Shown here in pieces: positions 34,171 to 43,081 of a stretch of 64,000 bases of DNA. Each line of letters opens with the position of its first letter. The stretch's first letter is position 1. Origin of the DNA: Bog-756 sp963699055 (lineage in GTDB: Bacteria > Actinomycetota > Acidimicrobiia > Acidimicrobiales > RAAP-2). Both the position numbers and the translations under genes were made by a program. The notes under the pieces are model-generated. The model saw only the letters and a list, made by a program, of their open reading frames with translations. It ran no database searches and was not told the origin of the DNA. Where the stretch lies: contig CAVOTA010000002.1 of the NCBI GenBank assembly GCA_963699055.1, positions 558,001 through 622,000 on the forward strand, given 5' to 3'.

Positions 34171-34754
34171 CGGTTCCCGACCACGTGTACGACGAGGTGC
34201 CGTCCGACGGCCCCCGCACCGGGCTGCTGGCCGCCGTCGGTGCGGTCGACGACGCCGTGGACCGGCTCTTCGAGCCGCTCCGTGGCAATCCCACCGCCGA
34301 CACGGTCGCCAAGGTCATCACCGGTGTGGGCGACCACGGGTGGCTGTGGACCGGGGTCGCCGTGTGGCGTGGGCGCCGGTCGGGCCCCGCCCGTCGTGCC
34401 GCCATCCGGGCCCTGGGTGTGGCCGGCGTGTCGTCCAGCCTGGTCAACGCCGGCATCAAACGGGTCGTGGGACGCGAGCGTCCCGACCGGTCCGACCTGC
34501 GCATCTCCAATGCCGGGGTCCCCGTCCGCGAGCCGAAGACCAGCAGCTTCCCGAGCGGACACACCCTGGCCGCGTTCACCGCGGCGACGGTGCTGAGCCG
34601 TCCGGGCGACCGGGCCGGCAACGCCTTCCTCTACTCGGCGGCAGGTCTGGTGGGCGTGAGTCGGATCCACCTGCGGGCCCACCACGCCTCGGACGTCGTG
34701 GGCGGCGTGGTCATCGGCACCGCCCTCGGCCTCGTCGTCAAGCGGTTCCGCTGA
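34167..34754 (+). CDS. PAP2-family phosphatase
   Basis: A 195-residue protein starting at ATG 34167, overlapping the nuclease stop. The three-part active site is complete: KRVVGRERP, SFPSGHT and SRIHLRAHHASDV. Hydrophobic segments lie around residues 85-105 and 140-190, so it is membrane-linked. It would remove phosphate from a lipid or prenyl phosphate. Fused in one operon with the nuclease and hydrolase, an odd mixture that suggests only co-expression. Confidence 0.9.
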   Translation: MTVPDHVYDEVPSDGPRTGLLAAVGAVDDAVDRLFEPLRGNPTADTVAKVITGVGDHGWLWTGVAVWRGRRSGPARRAAIRALGVAGVSSSLVNAGIKRVVGRERPDRSDLRISNAGVPVREPKTSSFPSGHTLAAFTAATVLSRPGDRAGNAFLYSAAGLVGVSRIHLRAHHASDVVGGVVIGTALGLVVKRFR

Positions 34755-34851
34755 CACCGGTCCGGCCGGGACAGCGCCCGGCACCCGACCTGCACCCGGA
34801 CGCGGCGGCGACCGGGGGAATGGACCCGCCCGGCGCGGGGTTGTCCTGGCC

Positions 34852-35457
34852 ATGAGCACGCCGCAGACCTTCGCCGTCACCTGGGACTACCGGTGCCCGT
34901 TCGCCCGCAACGGCCACGAGCACATCCTCGACGGCCTCGAGGCGGGGGCGGAGTGGGACGTCACGTTCGTCCCCTACTTCCTCAACCAGGGCATGGGGAC
35001 CGAGGGCCAGAACGTGTGGGAGGAGGCGGGACACCAGGCCGACCTCCTCGCGCTGGCGGCCGGTGTGGTGGTGCGGGACCGCTTCCCCGAACAGTTCCTG
35101 GCCGTGCACCGGTCGCTGTTCACCGCCCGGCACGACGAGGCCGGCGATCTGCGGGACCGGGCCGTGGTCCGTGACGCCCTGGCCCGTGCCGGGGTCGATG
35201 CGGACGGCGTGCTGGCCGAGGTGGACGCCGGCTGGCCGGCCAAGGTGGTCCGCGAGGAGCACGAACGCTGTGTCGAGGAGCTCGACATCTTCGGCGTCCC
35301 CACCTTCGTCGTGGGCGACGACGCCGTGTTCGCCCGGCTGATGGACCGGCCGGGGGGCGACGGCGTCCGGGCCCGCGACACCGTCGAGCGGGTCCTCGGA
35401 CTCATCGGCGAGCACCCCGAGCTCAACGAGTTCAAGCACACGCGCCTCGCCCGCTGA
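34852..35457 (+). CDS. DsbA-family thioredoxin-fold oxidoreductase
   Basis: A 201-residue protein from ATG 34852. The start FAVTWDYRCPFARNGHEHILDGL and the late FGVPTFVVGDDAVF match DsbA/FrnE-like proteins. The CPFA site has only one Cys in place of CxxC, so a disulfide-shuffling role is doubtful; glutathione- or mycothiol-type isomerase activity is possible. No signal peptide, hence cytosolic. Confidence 0.88.
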   Translation: MSTPQTFAVTWDYRCPFARNGHEHILDGLEAGAEWDVTFVPYFLNQGMGTEGQNVWEEAGHQADLLALAAGVVVRDRFPEQFLAVHRSLFTARHDEAGDLRDRAVVRDALARAGVDADGVLAEVDAGWPAKVVREEHERCVEELDIFGVPTFVVGDDAVFARLMDRPGGDGVRARDTVERVLGLIGEHPELNEFKHTRLAR

Positions 35458-35555
35458 CCCACCCGTGCACCGGGTGCGGTCCACCGGTCGACGCCCCGGT
35501 CCGGCGCCTGGACGCCGGTCGCTGCTAAGCACGTCGGCGTGCCCGGGCCGCAACG

Positions 35556-36320
35556 ATGACCACGACCCTGTGGGGCCTCACCCTCGGTTCGGTCCTGTAC
35601 GCCGCTGCCGTGGTGCTGGCCGCGGGCTTCTTCCAGTCGGCGGCCGGCTTCGGGTTCGCCCTGCTGGCCGTGCCGTTGCTGTCGCTGGCCATCCCTCCCC
35701 AGACCGCCGTCGTCATCGTGTTCCTGCAGGGGACCGCCTCGAGCCTGCTGACCGCCGCCCACCGCCGTGAGGACGTCGTGCGGGCCGAGGCCACCCGCCT
35801 GAGCCTCGGCGCCGTCGTGGCCATGCCGCTCGGCGCGCTGATCCTGGTGACGGCGTCGGCCGGCGCGCTCCGCCTGGCGCTCGGCATCGTCACCTGTTCG
35901 GCCGCCGGCTACATGCTCCTGCCCAGCACGAGGCGCCGCCAGGACCTGGTGGTGCGCCCGTGGGCCACCTACGCGGTGGGTGCCGTGAGCGGCGTCCTCA
36001 ACACGGCCCTCGCCACCAACGGCCCGCCGCTCGTGGTCTACCTGCGGGCCCGGGGGCTGACCGTGAGCGCCTTCCGGGCCACCATCTCGGTGGTCTTCAT
36101 CGTCAGCAGCGCGGTGGGACTGGGGATCCTGCTCGCCACCGGAGCCGTGCACGCCACCGCGGTGCGCTACTTCGTGCTGACCTTCGTCCCCGGCCTGGTC
36201 GGCTGGGCCGTCGGGGCGGCCACTGCCGCCCGACTCCGCCACCACCACTTCGTCCGCATGGTGGACGTCCTGCTGCTGGTGAGCGGCGCGCTGGCCATCG
36301 CCAAGGCGATCGCCGGCTGA
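35556..36320 (+). CDS. TSUP family transporter (TauE/SafE)
   Basis: A 254-residue membrane protein with about eight helices. The family repeats GFFQSAAGFGFALLAVPLL and GAVSGVLNTALATNGPPLVVYL (the GxxxG/NGPP motif) are clear. TSUP proteins move sulfite, sulfonates or other small anions. It stands alone, with no sulfur-metabolism gene beside it, so the substrate is open. Confidence 0.9.
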   Translation: MTTTLWGLTLGSVLYAAAVVLAAGFFQSAAGFGFALLAVPLLSLAIPPQTAVVIVFLQGTASSLLTAAHRREDVVRAEATRLSLGAVVAMPLGALILVTASAGALRLALGIVTCSAAGYMLLPSTRRRQDLVVRPWATYAVGAVSGVLNTALATNGPPLVVYLRARGLTVSAFRATISVVFIVSSAVGLGILLATGAVHATAVRYFVLTFVPGLVGWAVGAATAARLRHHHFVRMVDVLLLVSGALAIAKAIAG

Positions 36321-36340
36321 TCCGTCCGGGCCCTACCCCG

Positions 36341-37246
36341 TCAGGTCCCGACGAGGCCGGCCAGGGTGTCGACGGAGGCCCGGATCTCGTCCACCGTGCC
36401 GAACGGGGCCCCGCAGAAGTCGGTGGCCCCGATGCCCGCCAGCCTGCGGACCTGGTCGGCCACCTCGGACGCCGAACCGACGATCGCCACGTCGGCCGGC
36501 CCGGCGGCGCCCTCCCGGTCGAGCATGGCCCGGTACGAGGGCAGGTGTCCGTAGACGGCGAACACCTCGGCGGCCCTGGCCCGGGCGCCGTCGGGATCCC
36601 CGGTCACGCACACCGGCAGGCCCACGCCCACCTGGGGCAGGGGACGGCCGGCCCCGGCGGCGGCGGCGTTGATGGTCGGGACGATGTGCTCCTCGATGGT
36701 CACCGGACCGGTCATCCAGGTGATGGTGCCCGAGGCCAGTCGCCCGGCGAGGTCGAGCATGACCGTGCCGAGTGCGGCCACCAGCACGTCGGGCGCCGGC
36801 GCCGCGATCTGCAGGGGCCCGAAGGTCGAGGCGCTCAGCGTCTCGCCGGCGAACGTCACCTGCTCCCCCGCCAGGGCGGGGACGAGGATCTCGAGGTACT
36901 CGCGCATGTGCCGGGCCGGACGGTCGAACGACAGGCCGAACACGTTCTCGATGACCATCTGGTGGGACAGCCCGATGCCGAGCGTGAGGCGCCCGCCGCT
37001 GGCCGCCTGCACGGTCAGGGCCTGGGCCGCCAGCATCACCGGGTGGCGCGGGTAGGTCGGGACCACGGCCGTCCCGAAGTGGATCCCCGGCACCTCGCGT
37101 GACACGGCCGCGATGGTGGTGAGGGCGTCGAGGGCGAAGATCTGCGACGCCCATGCCGTCTCGATGCCGGCATCGGCCAGTCCGGCCACCTGGGCCGCCA
37201 CGTCGTCGAAGGGCTTCTCGGTGTCGAACATCACGCCGATGCGCAT
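36341..37246 (-). CDS. LLM class F420-dependent oxidoreductase
   Basis: A 301-residue protein from ATG 37246, preceded by GAGGAACC. Luciferase-like TIM barrel: MRIGVMFDTEKPFDDV, IHFGTAVVPTYPRHP, GGRLTLGIGLSHQMVIENVFG and REYLEILVPAL. The pattern follows the actinobacterial F420-using group rather than FMN luciferases; the cofactor is inferred from this. The substrate is unknown. Divergent from purE. Confidence 0.9.
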   Translation of the reverse strand: MRIGVMFDTEKPFDDVAAQVAGLADAGIETAWASQIFALDALTTIAAVSREVPGIHFGTAVVPTYPRHPVMLAAQALTVQAASGGRLTLGIGLSHQMVIENVFGLSFDRPARHMREYLEILVPALAGEQVTFAGETLSASTFGPLQIAAPAPDVLVAALGTVMLDLAGRLASGTITWMTGPVTIEEHIVPTINAAAAGAGRPLPQVGVGLPVCVTGDPDGARARAAEVFAVYGHLPSYRAMLDREGAAGPADVAIVGSASEVADQVRRLAGIGATDFCGAPFGTVDEIRASVDTLAGLVGT

Positions 37247-37264
37247 CGGTTCCTCGCTTCTGAT

Positions 37265-37295
37265 CTGGTCCGCCGCGGTGGCGGAGTCGGACCAG
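37265..37295. promoter_or_regulatory. Inverted repeat in divergent LLM/purE region
   Basis: CTGGTCCG (37265-37272) and CGGACCAG (37288-37295) are a perfect 8-base inverted repeat with a 15-base spacer that itself contains CCGCGGTGGCGG. It lies upstream of the LLM gene and of purE and may be an operator or a leader hairpin. Confidence 0.3.
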
Positions 37296-37408
37296 CCTCG
37301 GTGGCCGGACCCGTCGGGATCCCCACCGTACCGGGCGTGCCCGTAGCCCGCCGTCGGCTTCCGACGGTCGGACGTGCCACCGGCGCGGCGGTCGGGCAGA
37401 ATGCACCC

Positions 37409-37903
37409 ATGTCCGTTGCCATCCTCATGGGAAGTTCCTCCGACGCGTCCATCATGGACGACGCCGTCCAGACCCTCCGATCCTTCGACATCCCCGTCGA
37501 GGTCCGTGTCCTGTCCGCCCACCGGACCCCTGACGACACGATCGCCTTCGCCCGGGGCGCCAAGGAGGCCGGGGTACAGGTCGTGATCGCCGCCGCCGGG
37601 GGCGCCGCCCACCTGGCGGGGGTGGTCGCCGCCACCACGCCGTTGCCGGTCATCGGGGTCCCCGTCGCCCTCGCCAACCTCGGCGGTATGGACTCGCTGC
37701 TCGCCATGGTGCAGATGCCCAAGGGCATCCCGGTGGCCACCGTGGCCGTCAACGGGGCCCGCAACGCCGCCCTGCTGGCCATCCGGATCATCGCCCTGTC
37801 GGATGCCCGGGTGGCCGCCGAGCTGGACCGGTTCATCGCCGACCTCGCCGACCAGGTCCGCGACATGGACGCCGAGGTCGTCGCCCGGTACGCCACGTCC
37901 TAG
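37409..37903 (+). CDS. purE: N5-carboxyaminoimidazole ribonucleotide mutase (PurE)
   Basis: A 164-residue protein from ATG 37409. Class I PurE motifs: MGSSSD at the start, SAHRTPDD with the catalytic His ~38, AAAGGAAHLAGVVAATTPLPVIGVP, and GGMDSLLAMVQMPKGIPVATV. It converts N5-CAIR to CAIR in purine synthesis in the cytosol. The usual partner purK is not adjacent. Confidence 0.96.
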   Translation: MSVAILMGSSSDASIMDDAVQTLRSFDIPVEVRVLSAHRTPDDTIAFARGAKEAGVQVVIAAAGGAAHLAGVVAATTPLPVIGVPVALANLGGMDSLLAMVQMPKGIPVATVAVNGARNAALLAIRIIALSDARVAAELDRFIADLADQVRDMDAEVVARYATS

Positions 37904-37973
37904 CGGGGGCGCCGGGAACGCCCGGCCGCCTCGATCCGGTCCCCATCGTTCCCCCCGTCCCGAGGAGCACCGC

Positions 37974-38513
37974 ATGCACGCACGTCGCTCGACCGTGGCG
38001 GCCGTGGGCGTCGTCGGCGCCCTGGTGCTCGCCGGCTGCGGTCAGGCGTCCTCGTCGACCGCCACCACCGCCGCCGCCCCACCGACGACGGCCGGCGCCG
38101 CCGTCCCGGCCACGGCCTCGCCGCCGGCCGGGGTCCCGCCCGGTCTGTGCAGCACCATCGACGCGTTCGCCGCCCAGGAGCAGGGCCTGGCCTCGGCCGA
38201 GGAGAACGCCGGGGGGACCACGGGCAGCGTGACCGCCCTGCGCCAGTACGCCACCCGGTCCAAGGGGGCGTTCGACCAGGCGGCGCCCCAGATCACCGCC
38301 GGGTTGGCGTCGGCGCCGTCGATCGTCCGCGCGGCGTGGGCCACGGTGCAGCCCGACATCGACCGGTTGTTCAGCGCCGCCTCCACGGCCACCAGCCTCG
38401 ACGGGTTCGCCCAGACGGCGGAGTCGATCGAGTCGACCAACGCCTTCACCTCCGCCAACCAGACCCTGAGCGCGTTCGCCAAGGGGGCGTGCCCCTCCGC
38501 CACGGCAGGTTGA
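37974..38513 (+). CDS. Lipoprotein of unknown function
   Basis: A 179-residue protein from ATG 37974. Basic start, hydrophobic helix and lipobox VLAGCG (Cys ~22), then a Ser/Thr/Ala/Pro linker to residue ~50 and a helical body of ~125 residues with two cysteines (CSTIDAF and GACPS) that could bridge. No recognised domain. It should be anchored on the outer face of the cytoplasmic membrane. Confidence 0.8.
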   Translation: MHARRSTVAAVGVVGALVLAGCGQASSSTATTAAAPPTTAGAAVPATASPPAGVPPGLCSTIDAFAAQEQGLASAEENAGGTTGSVTALRQYATRSKGAFDQAAPQITAGLASAPSIVRAAWATVQPDIDRLFSAASTATSLDGFAQTAESIESTNAFTSANQTLSAFAKGACPSATAG

Positions 38514-38704
38514 GCCACCGGCCCCAGGGAAGCTGCGGAGTCCGTGGTCGGTGACCGGACCGTCGATCGTCACGCTCGGGATCTACGCCCTCGACCGGCA
38601 GTACGTCTCGTTCGACGAGGTGAAGCGCTCGGCCGGCTCGTGGAGTCCCACGGCGCCACCCGGGTCCGACCGGGGTGCCGTCGGGGCGGTGGCAGACTGG
38701 CACC

Positions 38705-38905
38705 GTGCAAGGAAGCCGGACCCGGACCCTCGTCATCATCCTCGCCGTCCTGGTCTGGACGCTGGTGACCCCCTTCATGTGGCGGGACCTCCGCCGGCGG
38801 TCCGCCGACCAGGTCCGCAGCCCGAAATGGCTGTGGTGGCTGGCCAGCACCAACCTGTCGGGTTCCGCCGCCTACTGGCTCGTCGGCCGCACGGGCGGCG
38901 ACTGA
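38705..38905 (+). CDS. Small PLDc_N-type membrane protein
   Basis: A 66-residue protein from GTG 38705 with two hydrophobic helices and the pattern PKWLWWLASTNLSGSAAYWLVGR, characteristic of the phospholipase-D N-terminal (PLDc_N) small membrane domain when it occurs alone. The role of such stand-alone proteins is unknown. Confidence 0.7.
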   Translation: MQGSRTRTLVIILAVLVWTLVTPFMWRDLRRRSADQVRSPKWLWWLASTNLSGSAAYWLVGRTGGD

Positions 38906-38924
38906 TCCCCGACGGCCACGAGTC

Positions 38925-40193
38925 TCACAGGCGCGAGGCGAGCTCCCCCACCAGCAGGTCGGTGAGGCTGCCCGCGGGAACCACCGCCGAGCGGTCGGCG
39001 ACCCAGCCACCGTCCTCGTCCTGCCCCAGCCCGGCGGTCACCCCACCCCGACCGCCCAGCACCTCCACGTCCGCCGTCCGGACCCGGGACCACCCGAAGA
39101 CGACGGCCACCGCCCGTCGGGCGCGCTCGGTGCCCGCCGCGTCGAGGGCGTCGAGGGCGGCCAGACACACCCGCGCCTCGCGGTGCAGCTGGGTCACCCA
39201 CGGGACAACGGCGTCGCCCCACGGTCCCGCCTCGCAGACGGCCGCCTCCTCGAGCCATCGTCGGAGCTCACCGGCCGCACCGACGTCTCCGGCCAGCGCC
39301 CGGCGTCCGAGCGCCAACGGAACGTCCGTGTCGCACCCCTCGGCCAGGACCCGCTGGGGGCCGAGGGCGGAGGCCCACGCCGTCGCCGGGTCGTCGCCCC
39401 GCAGCCAGGCGGCGGCCGACAACAGGGCCGGGAGCGACGCCACGGCCTGGACCATCGGATTGGCCAGGTAGCCCCCGAGCCGGTCGACCAGGTCCGGTGC
39501 GCGCCCGCGCAGCGGTCCCGCCCGTAGCCGTCCGGCCATGAGGGCGTCGTTGACCGGCGTGTTGTCCCACAGCAGCGGGCGCCGCCCGCCGACGGCCGCC
39601 GACCAGGCCGACGCCTCGTCGGCGGCGACCCGGTCGTTGACGACGAGGCGCCCCGTCCACCCGATGAGGACCTCGGCGGGGACCCGCCGGTCCAGATCGT
39701 CCAGGTAGGGCGTGCGGACGCAACCCGTGTAGTGGGTCGGCACCACGAACAGCTCGACCCCGTCCCCCAGCGCCCCGGCCAACCACGCGGTGAGGTCGCC
39801 GTGCCGGGCGCCGAGACCGGGGGCCGGGGGCAGGTCGTCGAGGCACAGACCCACCAGCGACACCCCGCGCTCGGTGACCCGGGTGATCTTGGCCAGCAGC
39901 GCGGCCCGGTCCGCGTCGTCGTCGGTGTCGATGGAGAGCCCCGGGGACACGGCGAACCCGACCCGGAGCCCGCCCGGTGCGCCCAGGGCCACCAGCGCCT
40001 CGAGGAAGGCGTCGTCGTAGGGCTCGCGCCACCGCTCGCGGTGCCGCGGATCGTCCTTCGGCGCATAGACGTAGGTGTCCATGCCGACCCCGGCCAGGGA
40101 CTCGGCCATCGTGCGGCGCTCGGCCCACGACCACGGCGTCCCGTAGAAGCCCTCGATGATCCCCCGCACCCGACCTCCCCGACCAGCGTCCAC
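38925..40193 (-). CDS. GH84 beta-N-acetylglucosaminidase-domain protein
   Basis: A 422-residue protein from GTG 40193. The start RGIIEGFYGTPWSWAERRTMAE, the segment TYVYAPKDDPRHRERWREPY and the Asp-Asp pair in LVGLCLDDLPP are the hallmarks of the GH84 O-GlcNAcase/hyaluronidase barrel, including both catalytic aspartates. PLLWDNTPVND lies late in the barrel. There is no signal peptide or carbohydrate-binding module, so it seems cytosolic and minimal. It would remove terminal GlcNAc from glycans or proteins by substrate-assisted catalysis. Confidence 0.88.
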   Translation of the reverse strand: MDAGRGGRVRGIIEGFYGTPWSWAERRTMAESLAGVGMDTYVYAPKDDPRHRERWREPYDDAFLEALVALGAPGGLRVGFAVSPGLSIDTDDDADRAALLAKITRVTERGVSLVGLCLDDLPPAPGLGARHGDLTAWLAGALGDGVELFVVPTHYTGCVRTPYLDDLDRRVPAEVLIGWTGRLVVNDRVAADEASAWSAAVGGRRPLLWDNTPVNDALMAGRLRAGPLRGRAPDLVDRLGGYLANPMVQAVASLPALLSAAAWLRGDDPATAWASALGPQRVLAEGCDTDVPLALGRRALAGDVGAAGELRRWLEEAAVCEAGPWGDAVVPWVTQLHREARVCLAALDALDAAGTERARRAVAVVFGWSRVRTADVEVLGGRGGVTAGLGQDEDGGWVADRSAVVPAGSLTDLLVGELASRL

Positions 40194-40265
40194 GCCGATC
40201 GTACGGCAGTGCCGTCACCGGGCCCGCCGGGCCGCCCCCCCGGTCCCGGCCCCACCGCCCCGATG

Positions 40266-41240
40266 TCAGCGGGGCGCCAGGCCCTCCACGGCGGCGTCCA
40301 GTTCCACCCCGAAGGGCAGCACGGCCAGCACCGGGATGTCGACCCCGTTGGCCACGTACCGGGCGACATGGTCCCGGCACTCGGCGAACGAGCCGTGGAC
40401 GACCAGTTGGTCCACCACCTCGTCGGGGACGGCGGCCAGCGCGCCCTTCCGGTCACCGGCCTGCCACAGCTCCCACATCGGCGCCAGTGCCTCGCCCCGA
40501 CCGAGCCACCGGTGGAATTCGGCGTACACGCCGACGTTGAGGTAGGCGGTGATCATCCGACGGCCGATGGCACGGGCCAGGTCGGCGTCCTCGGACGGGA
40601 TCACGAAGATCCGGGCCGCCACCGGGATGTCGGCCCCGAGTTCGGGGGTGACGCTGGCGACGTCGTCGGCCGAGAGCCAATTGACGATCACCCCGTCGGC
40701 GGTCCGCCCGGCCAGGCGCAGCATGCCCGGGCGGAGTGCGGCCAGGAAGATCGGGGGCGGGTGCTCGACGGGCCGGGCCAGCCGGAACCCGCGGACCTCG
40801 AACGTGTCGTAGGCGCAGTCGACCTTCTCCCCCGCCAGCGCGGAGCGCAGGAAGGCGATGGTGTCCCGCACCCGCCGGTAGGGCTCGGTGAACGGCACGT
40901 CGTTCCACCGCGACACGATCACGTCGGACGACGTGCCCAGCCCGAACGTGAAGTGGCCGGGCGCCGCCTCGGCCAGTGCCGCCACGCTCTGGGCGAGCAG
41001 TGCCGGGCCCCGGGTGTAGGCGGGGATGATGGCCACGCCCAGCTGCAGCTGCGGTGTCCACGCCGCGGCCAGGGCCAGCGGGGTGAACCCGTCGACCCCG
41101 TCGGTCTCGGCCGACCACACGTCGGTGAAGCCGAGCCGGGCCAGGTCCTCGTACCACCGGCGGTGTTCGGACAGGGGGATCCCGTCGAAGGGGACGGTGA
41201 TCCCGTAACGGGGACGGTTCGCGGTGTCGGCCTCGGTCAT
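40266..41240 (-). CDS. LLM class F420-dependent oxidoreductase
   Basis: A 324-residue protein from ATG 41240. Luciferase-like barrel of the TIGR03842-like group: YGITVPFDGIPLSEHRRWYEDLARLGFTDVWSAET, LQLGVAIIPAYTRGPALLAQS, HFTFGLGTSSDVIVSRWN, and PPIFLAALRPGMLRLAGRTADGVIVNWL. F420 use is inferred from the family. Substrate unknown. One of three LLM genes in the window, and quite different from the other two. Confidence 0.91.
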   Translation of the reverse strand: MTEADTANRPRYGITVPFDGIPLSEHRRWYEDLARLGFTDVWSAETDGVDGFTPLALAAAWTPQLQLGVAIIPAYTRGPALLAQSVAALAEAAPGHFTFGLGTSSDVIVSRWNDVPFTEPYRRVRDTIAFLRSALAGEKVDCAYDTFEVRGFRLARPVEHPPPIFLAALRPGMLRLAGRTADGVIVNWLSADDVASVTPELGADIPVAARIFVIPSEDADLARAIGRRMITAYLNVGVYAEFHRWLGRGEALAPMWELWQAGDRKGALAAVPDEVVDQLVVHGSFAECRDHVARYVANGVDIPVLAVLPFGVELDAAVEGLAPR

Positions 41241-41276
41241 GGTCCCCGTATTACACCCTCCTGGCACAGTGGCCCC

Positions 41277-41510
41277 ATGAGCCACGACCCCATGGCCCGG
41301 ATGCCCGGGCTGCAGCCCCAGCTCCCGCTCGTCGAGCCCGACGAGGGGGCGGACGACGCCACCCCCCGGGGAGCCGGGACGGAATGGCACCTCGACGACC
41401 ACACCCGGGAGGTGGGCCGCCGCGGCATCGCCGCCGCACGCGCCCATCTGCACACCCGCCCGGGGCACACCGACGACCGCCCCGGGCGTGCACCAGGTCG
41501 CGCCGCCTGA
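41277..41510 (+). CDS. Small conserved hypothetical protein
   Basis: A 77-residue protein from ATG 41277. An acidic, Pro-rich first half is followed by WHLDDHTREVGRRGIAAARAHLHTR, a short amphipathic helix similar to small uncharacterised actinobacterial proteins. Divergent from the LLM gene, 24 bases ahead of the ChbG-like gene. Confidence 0.6.
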   Translation: MSHDPMARMPGLQPQLPLVEPDEGADDATPRGAGTEWHLDDHTREVGRRGIAAARAHLHTRPGHTDDRPGRAPGRAA

Positions 41511-41534
41511 CCGGCCGCCGACTACGGTCAGTGC

Positions 41535-42377
41535 ATGGCGACCGTGGCCGAGCGGCTCGGGGCTGGTCCCGACGACCGCCTCCTCATCCTCAACTGTGCC
41601 GACCTCGGGTTCTGCCACGCGTCGAGCACGGGGGTCTACGACGCGCTACGCACCGGGATCGCCACCTCGGCCTCGCTCCTGGTCCCGGCGCCGTGGGCCC
41701 GTGAGGCAGCCTCGCGTTTCCGGGGTGACGACGTCGGGGTCCGCCTGACGCTCAACGCCGAACACGACCTCTACCGGTGGGGCCCGATCACTCAGGCACC
41801 GTCGTTGCTCGACGGGGACGGGGGGTTCCCGCGGACCGTCACCGACGTCTGGGACCACGCCGACCTCGACGAGGTGCGTCGCGAGTGCCGGGCACAGGTC
41901 GAGCGGGCCGTCCTGTGGGGCTTCGACATCAGTCACCTCGACGCCCACCGTGACGCCCTGCTCCTCCGTCCCGAGTTCTTCGACGTCTACCTCGAGCTGG
42001 CGCTCGACTTCGGGCTGCCGCTCCGGCTGCCCGACGCCGCCGTGGAGCCCACCGTCGGCTTCCCGATCCGGGAGCTGGCCGCCGGGGAGGGCGTCCTGTT
42101 CGCCGACCACGCCCACACCGTCCCCGCCCACGGCGGCCGCGAGGCACTGCTCGGCTACCTGTCGGCGCTCGAGCCCGGGCTGACCGAGATCACCCTCCAC
42201 CCGGCGGTCGACACCCCCGAGCTGCGGGCGGCCACCGAGGACTGGGCGGCCCGCGTGGCCGACCTCACCCTCCTGGTCGACGACGTCGAGGTGGCGGCGG
42301 TCGTGGCGGCCTCGGGCGCCACACCGATCGGCTACCGGCCGCTCCGCGAGGCGATGCGGGCCGCCTCGCGGACGTGA
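41535..42377 (+). CDS. ChbG/HpnK (YdjC) family carbohydrate deacetylase
   Basis: A 280-residue protein from ATG 41535. The fold markers are LLILNCADLGFCHASSTGVYDAL (metal Asp), SASLLVPAPW, and ISHLDAHRDALLLRPEFF (His-x-Asp-x-His). Family members deacetylate chitooligosaccharides or related sugars with one divalent metal. The usual ADD start is varied to CADL. The next gene begins in its stop (GTGA). Confidence 0.88.
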   Translation: MATVAERLGAGPDDRLLILNCADLGFCHASSTGVYDALRTGIATSASLLVPAPWAREAASRFRGDDVGVRLTLNAEHDLYRWGPITQAPSLLDGDGGFPRTVTDVWDHADLDEVRRECRAQVERAVLWGFDISHLDAHRDALLLRPEFFDVYLELALDFGLPLRLPDAAVEPTVGFPIRELAAGEGVLFADHAHTVPAHGGREALLGYLSALEPGLTEITLHPAVDTPELRAATEDWAARVADLTLLVDDVEVAAVVAASGATPIGYRPLREAMRAASRT

Positions 42378-43072
42378 CGACGGCACCGCAGCCAGGAGCC
42401 GACCCGCCGCCGACGGGGTCTGGGCCGCGCCCGTTCACGGTGACCGGGCTCCTGCTGCTCGACCCCCATGGCCACGACCCCACCGTGGTCGAGTCGATCA
42501 CCTTCGACGACGACGGCATCGGCGTGGTGCGCGCCCGGGGTGAGCCCACGCGGGTCCTGCCGTGGGACGCCGTGGTCTCCCACGCGGTGGAGCCGTGGAG
42601 CGGCGGGGTCATCCCCGACTGGTGGGTGGAGCCGGAGGCCCAGCGGGACGGGGGACCGGTGCCGGTGCCGGGCGACCCGGTCGACACGCTGCTGACCGGC
42701 GCCCGCACGACCGGGCGTCCCCTCCCCCATGCCGAGGCCGGGGCCATGATCTCCATCCAGACCCGGACCGGGACCTACCGGTTCCTCCGTTCCGGCGGCG
42801 ACCCGACCGGGCTGGCCCGACGGGTCGCCGCCTTCACGGTGCGCCACCAGGGCGCCGCCGGGGTCTCGTCGGTCACCACGGTGGCGGCCGGGCGCAGCGG
42901 GCCCCGCTCGGTGTGGTCCCGCCTCCGCCCGTGGCTGGTGGTACTCCTCCTGGTGGTGCTGGCCGCCGCCGTGACGCTGATCCTCCTGCAGAGCGCCGGC
43001 GTCGTCCACCTCTCGTTCCTCGGGTCCGGTTCGGCCGGGGGCATCGCCCCGGTCGCTCCCCCCGGCCGGTAG
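42374..43072 (+). CDS. Tail-anchored protein of unknown function
   Basis: A 232-residue protein from GTG 42374 overlapping the previous stop. The ~170-residue N-terminal region has repeated beta strands (FTVTGLLLLDPHG, ITFDDDGIGVVRARGEPTRVLPWDAV, GAMISIQTRTGTYRFL) that look PH-like and should be cytosolic. One hydrophobic helix (~185-207) near the C-terminus anchors it. No known family is recognised. Confidence 0.75.
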   Translation: MTTAPQPGADPPPTGSGPRPFTVTGLLLLDPHGHDPTVVESITFDDDGIGVVRARGEPTRVLPWDAVVSHAVEPWSGGVIPDWWVEPEAQRDGGPVPVPGDPVDTLLTGARTTGRPLPHAEAGAMISIQTRTGTYRFLRSGGDPTGLARRVAAFTVRHQGAAGVSSVTTVAAGRSGPRSVWSRLRPWLVVLLLVVLAAAVTLILLQSAGVVHLSFLGSGSAGGIAPVAPPGR

Positions 43073-43081
43073 CGCAGGGCC

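Noticed and set aside
38514..38704. A short plus-strand frame with TLGIYALDRQYVSFDEVKRSA
   Set aside because: It looked like a possible gene remnant, but I could not connect it to a known family, and it is overlapped by the start region of the small membrane protein.
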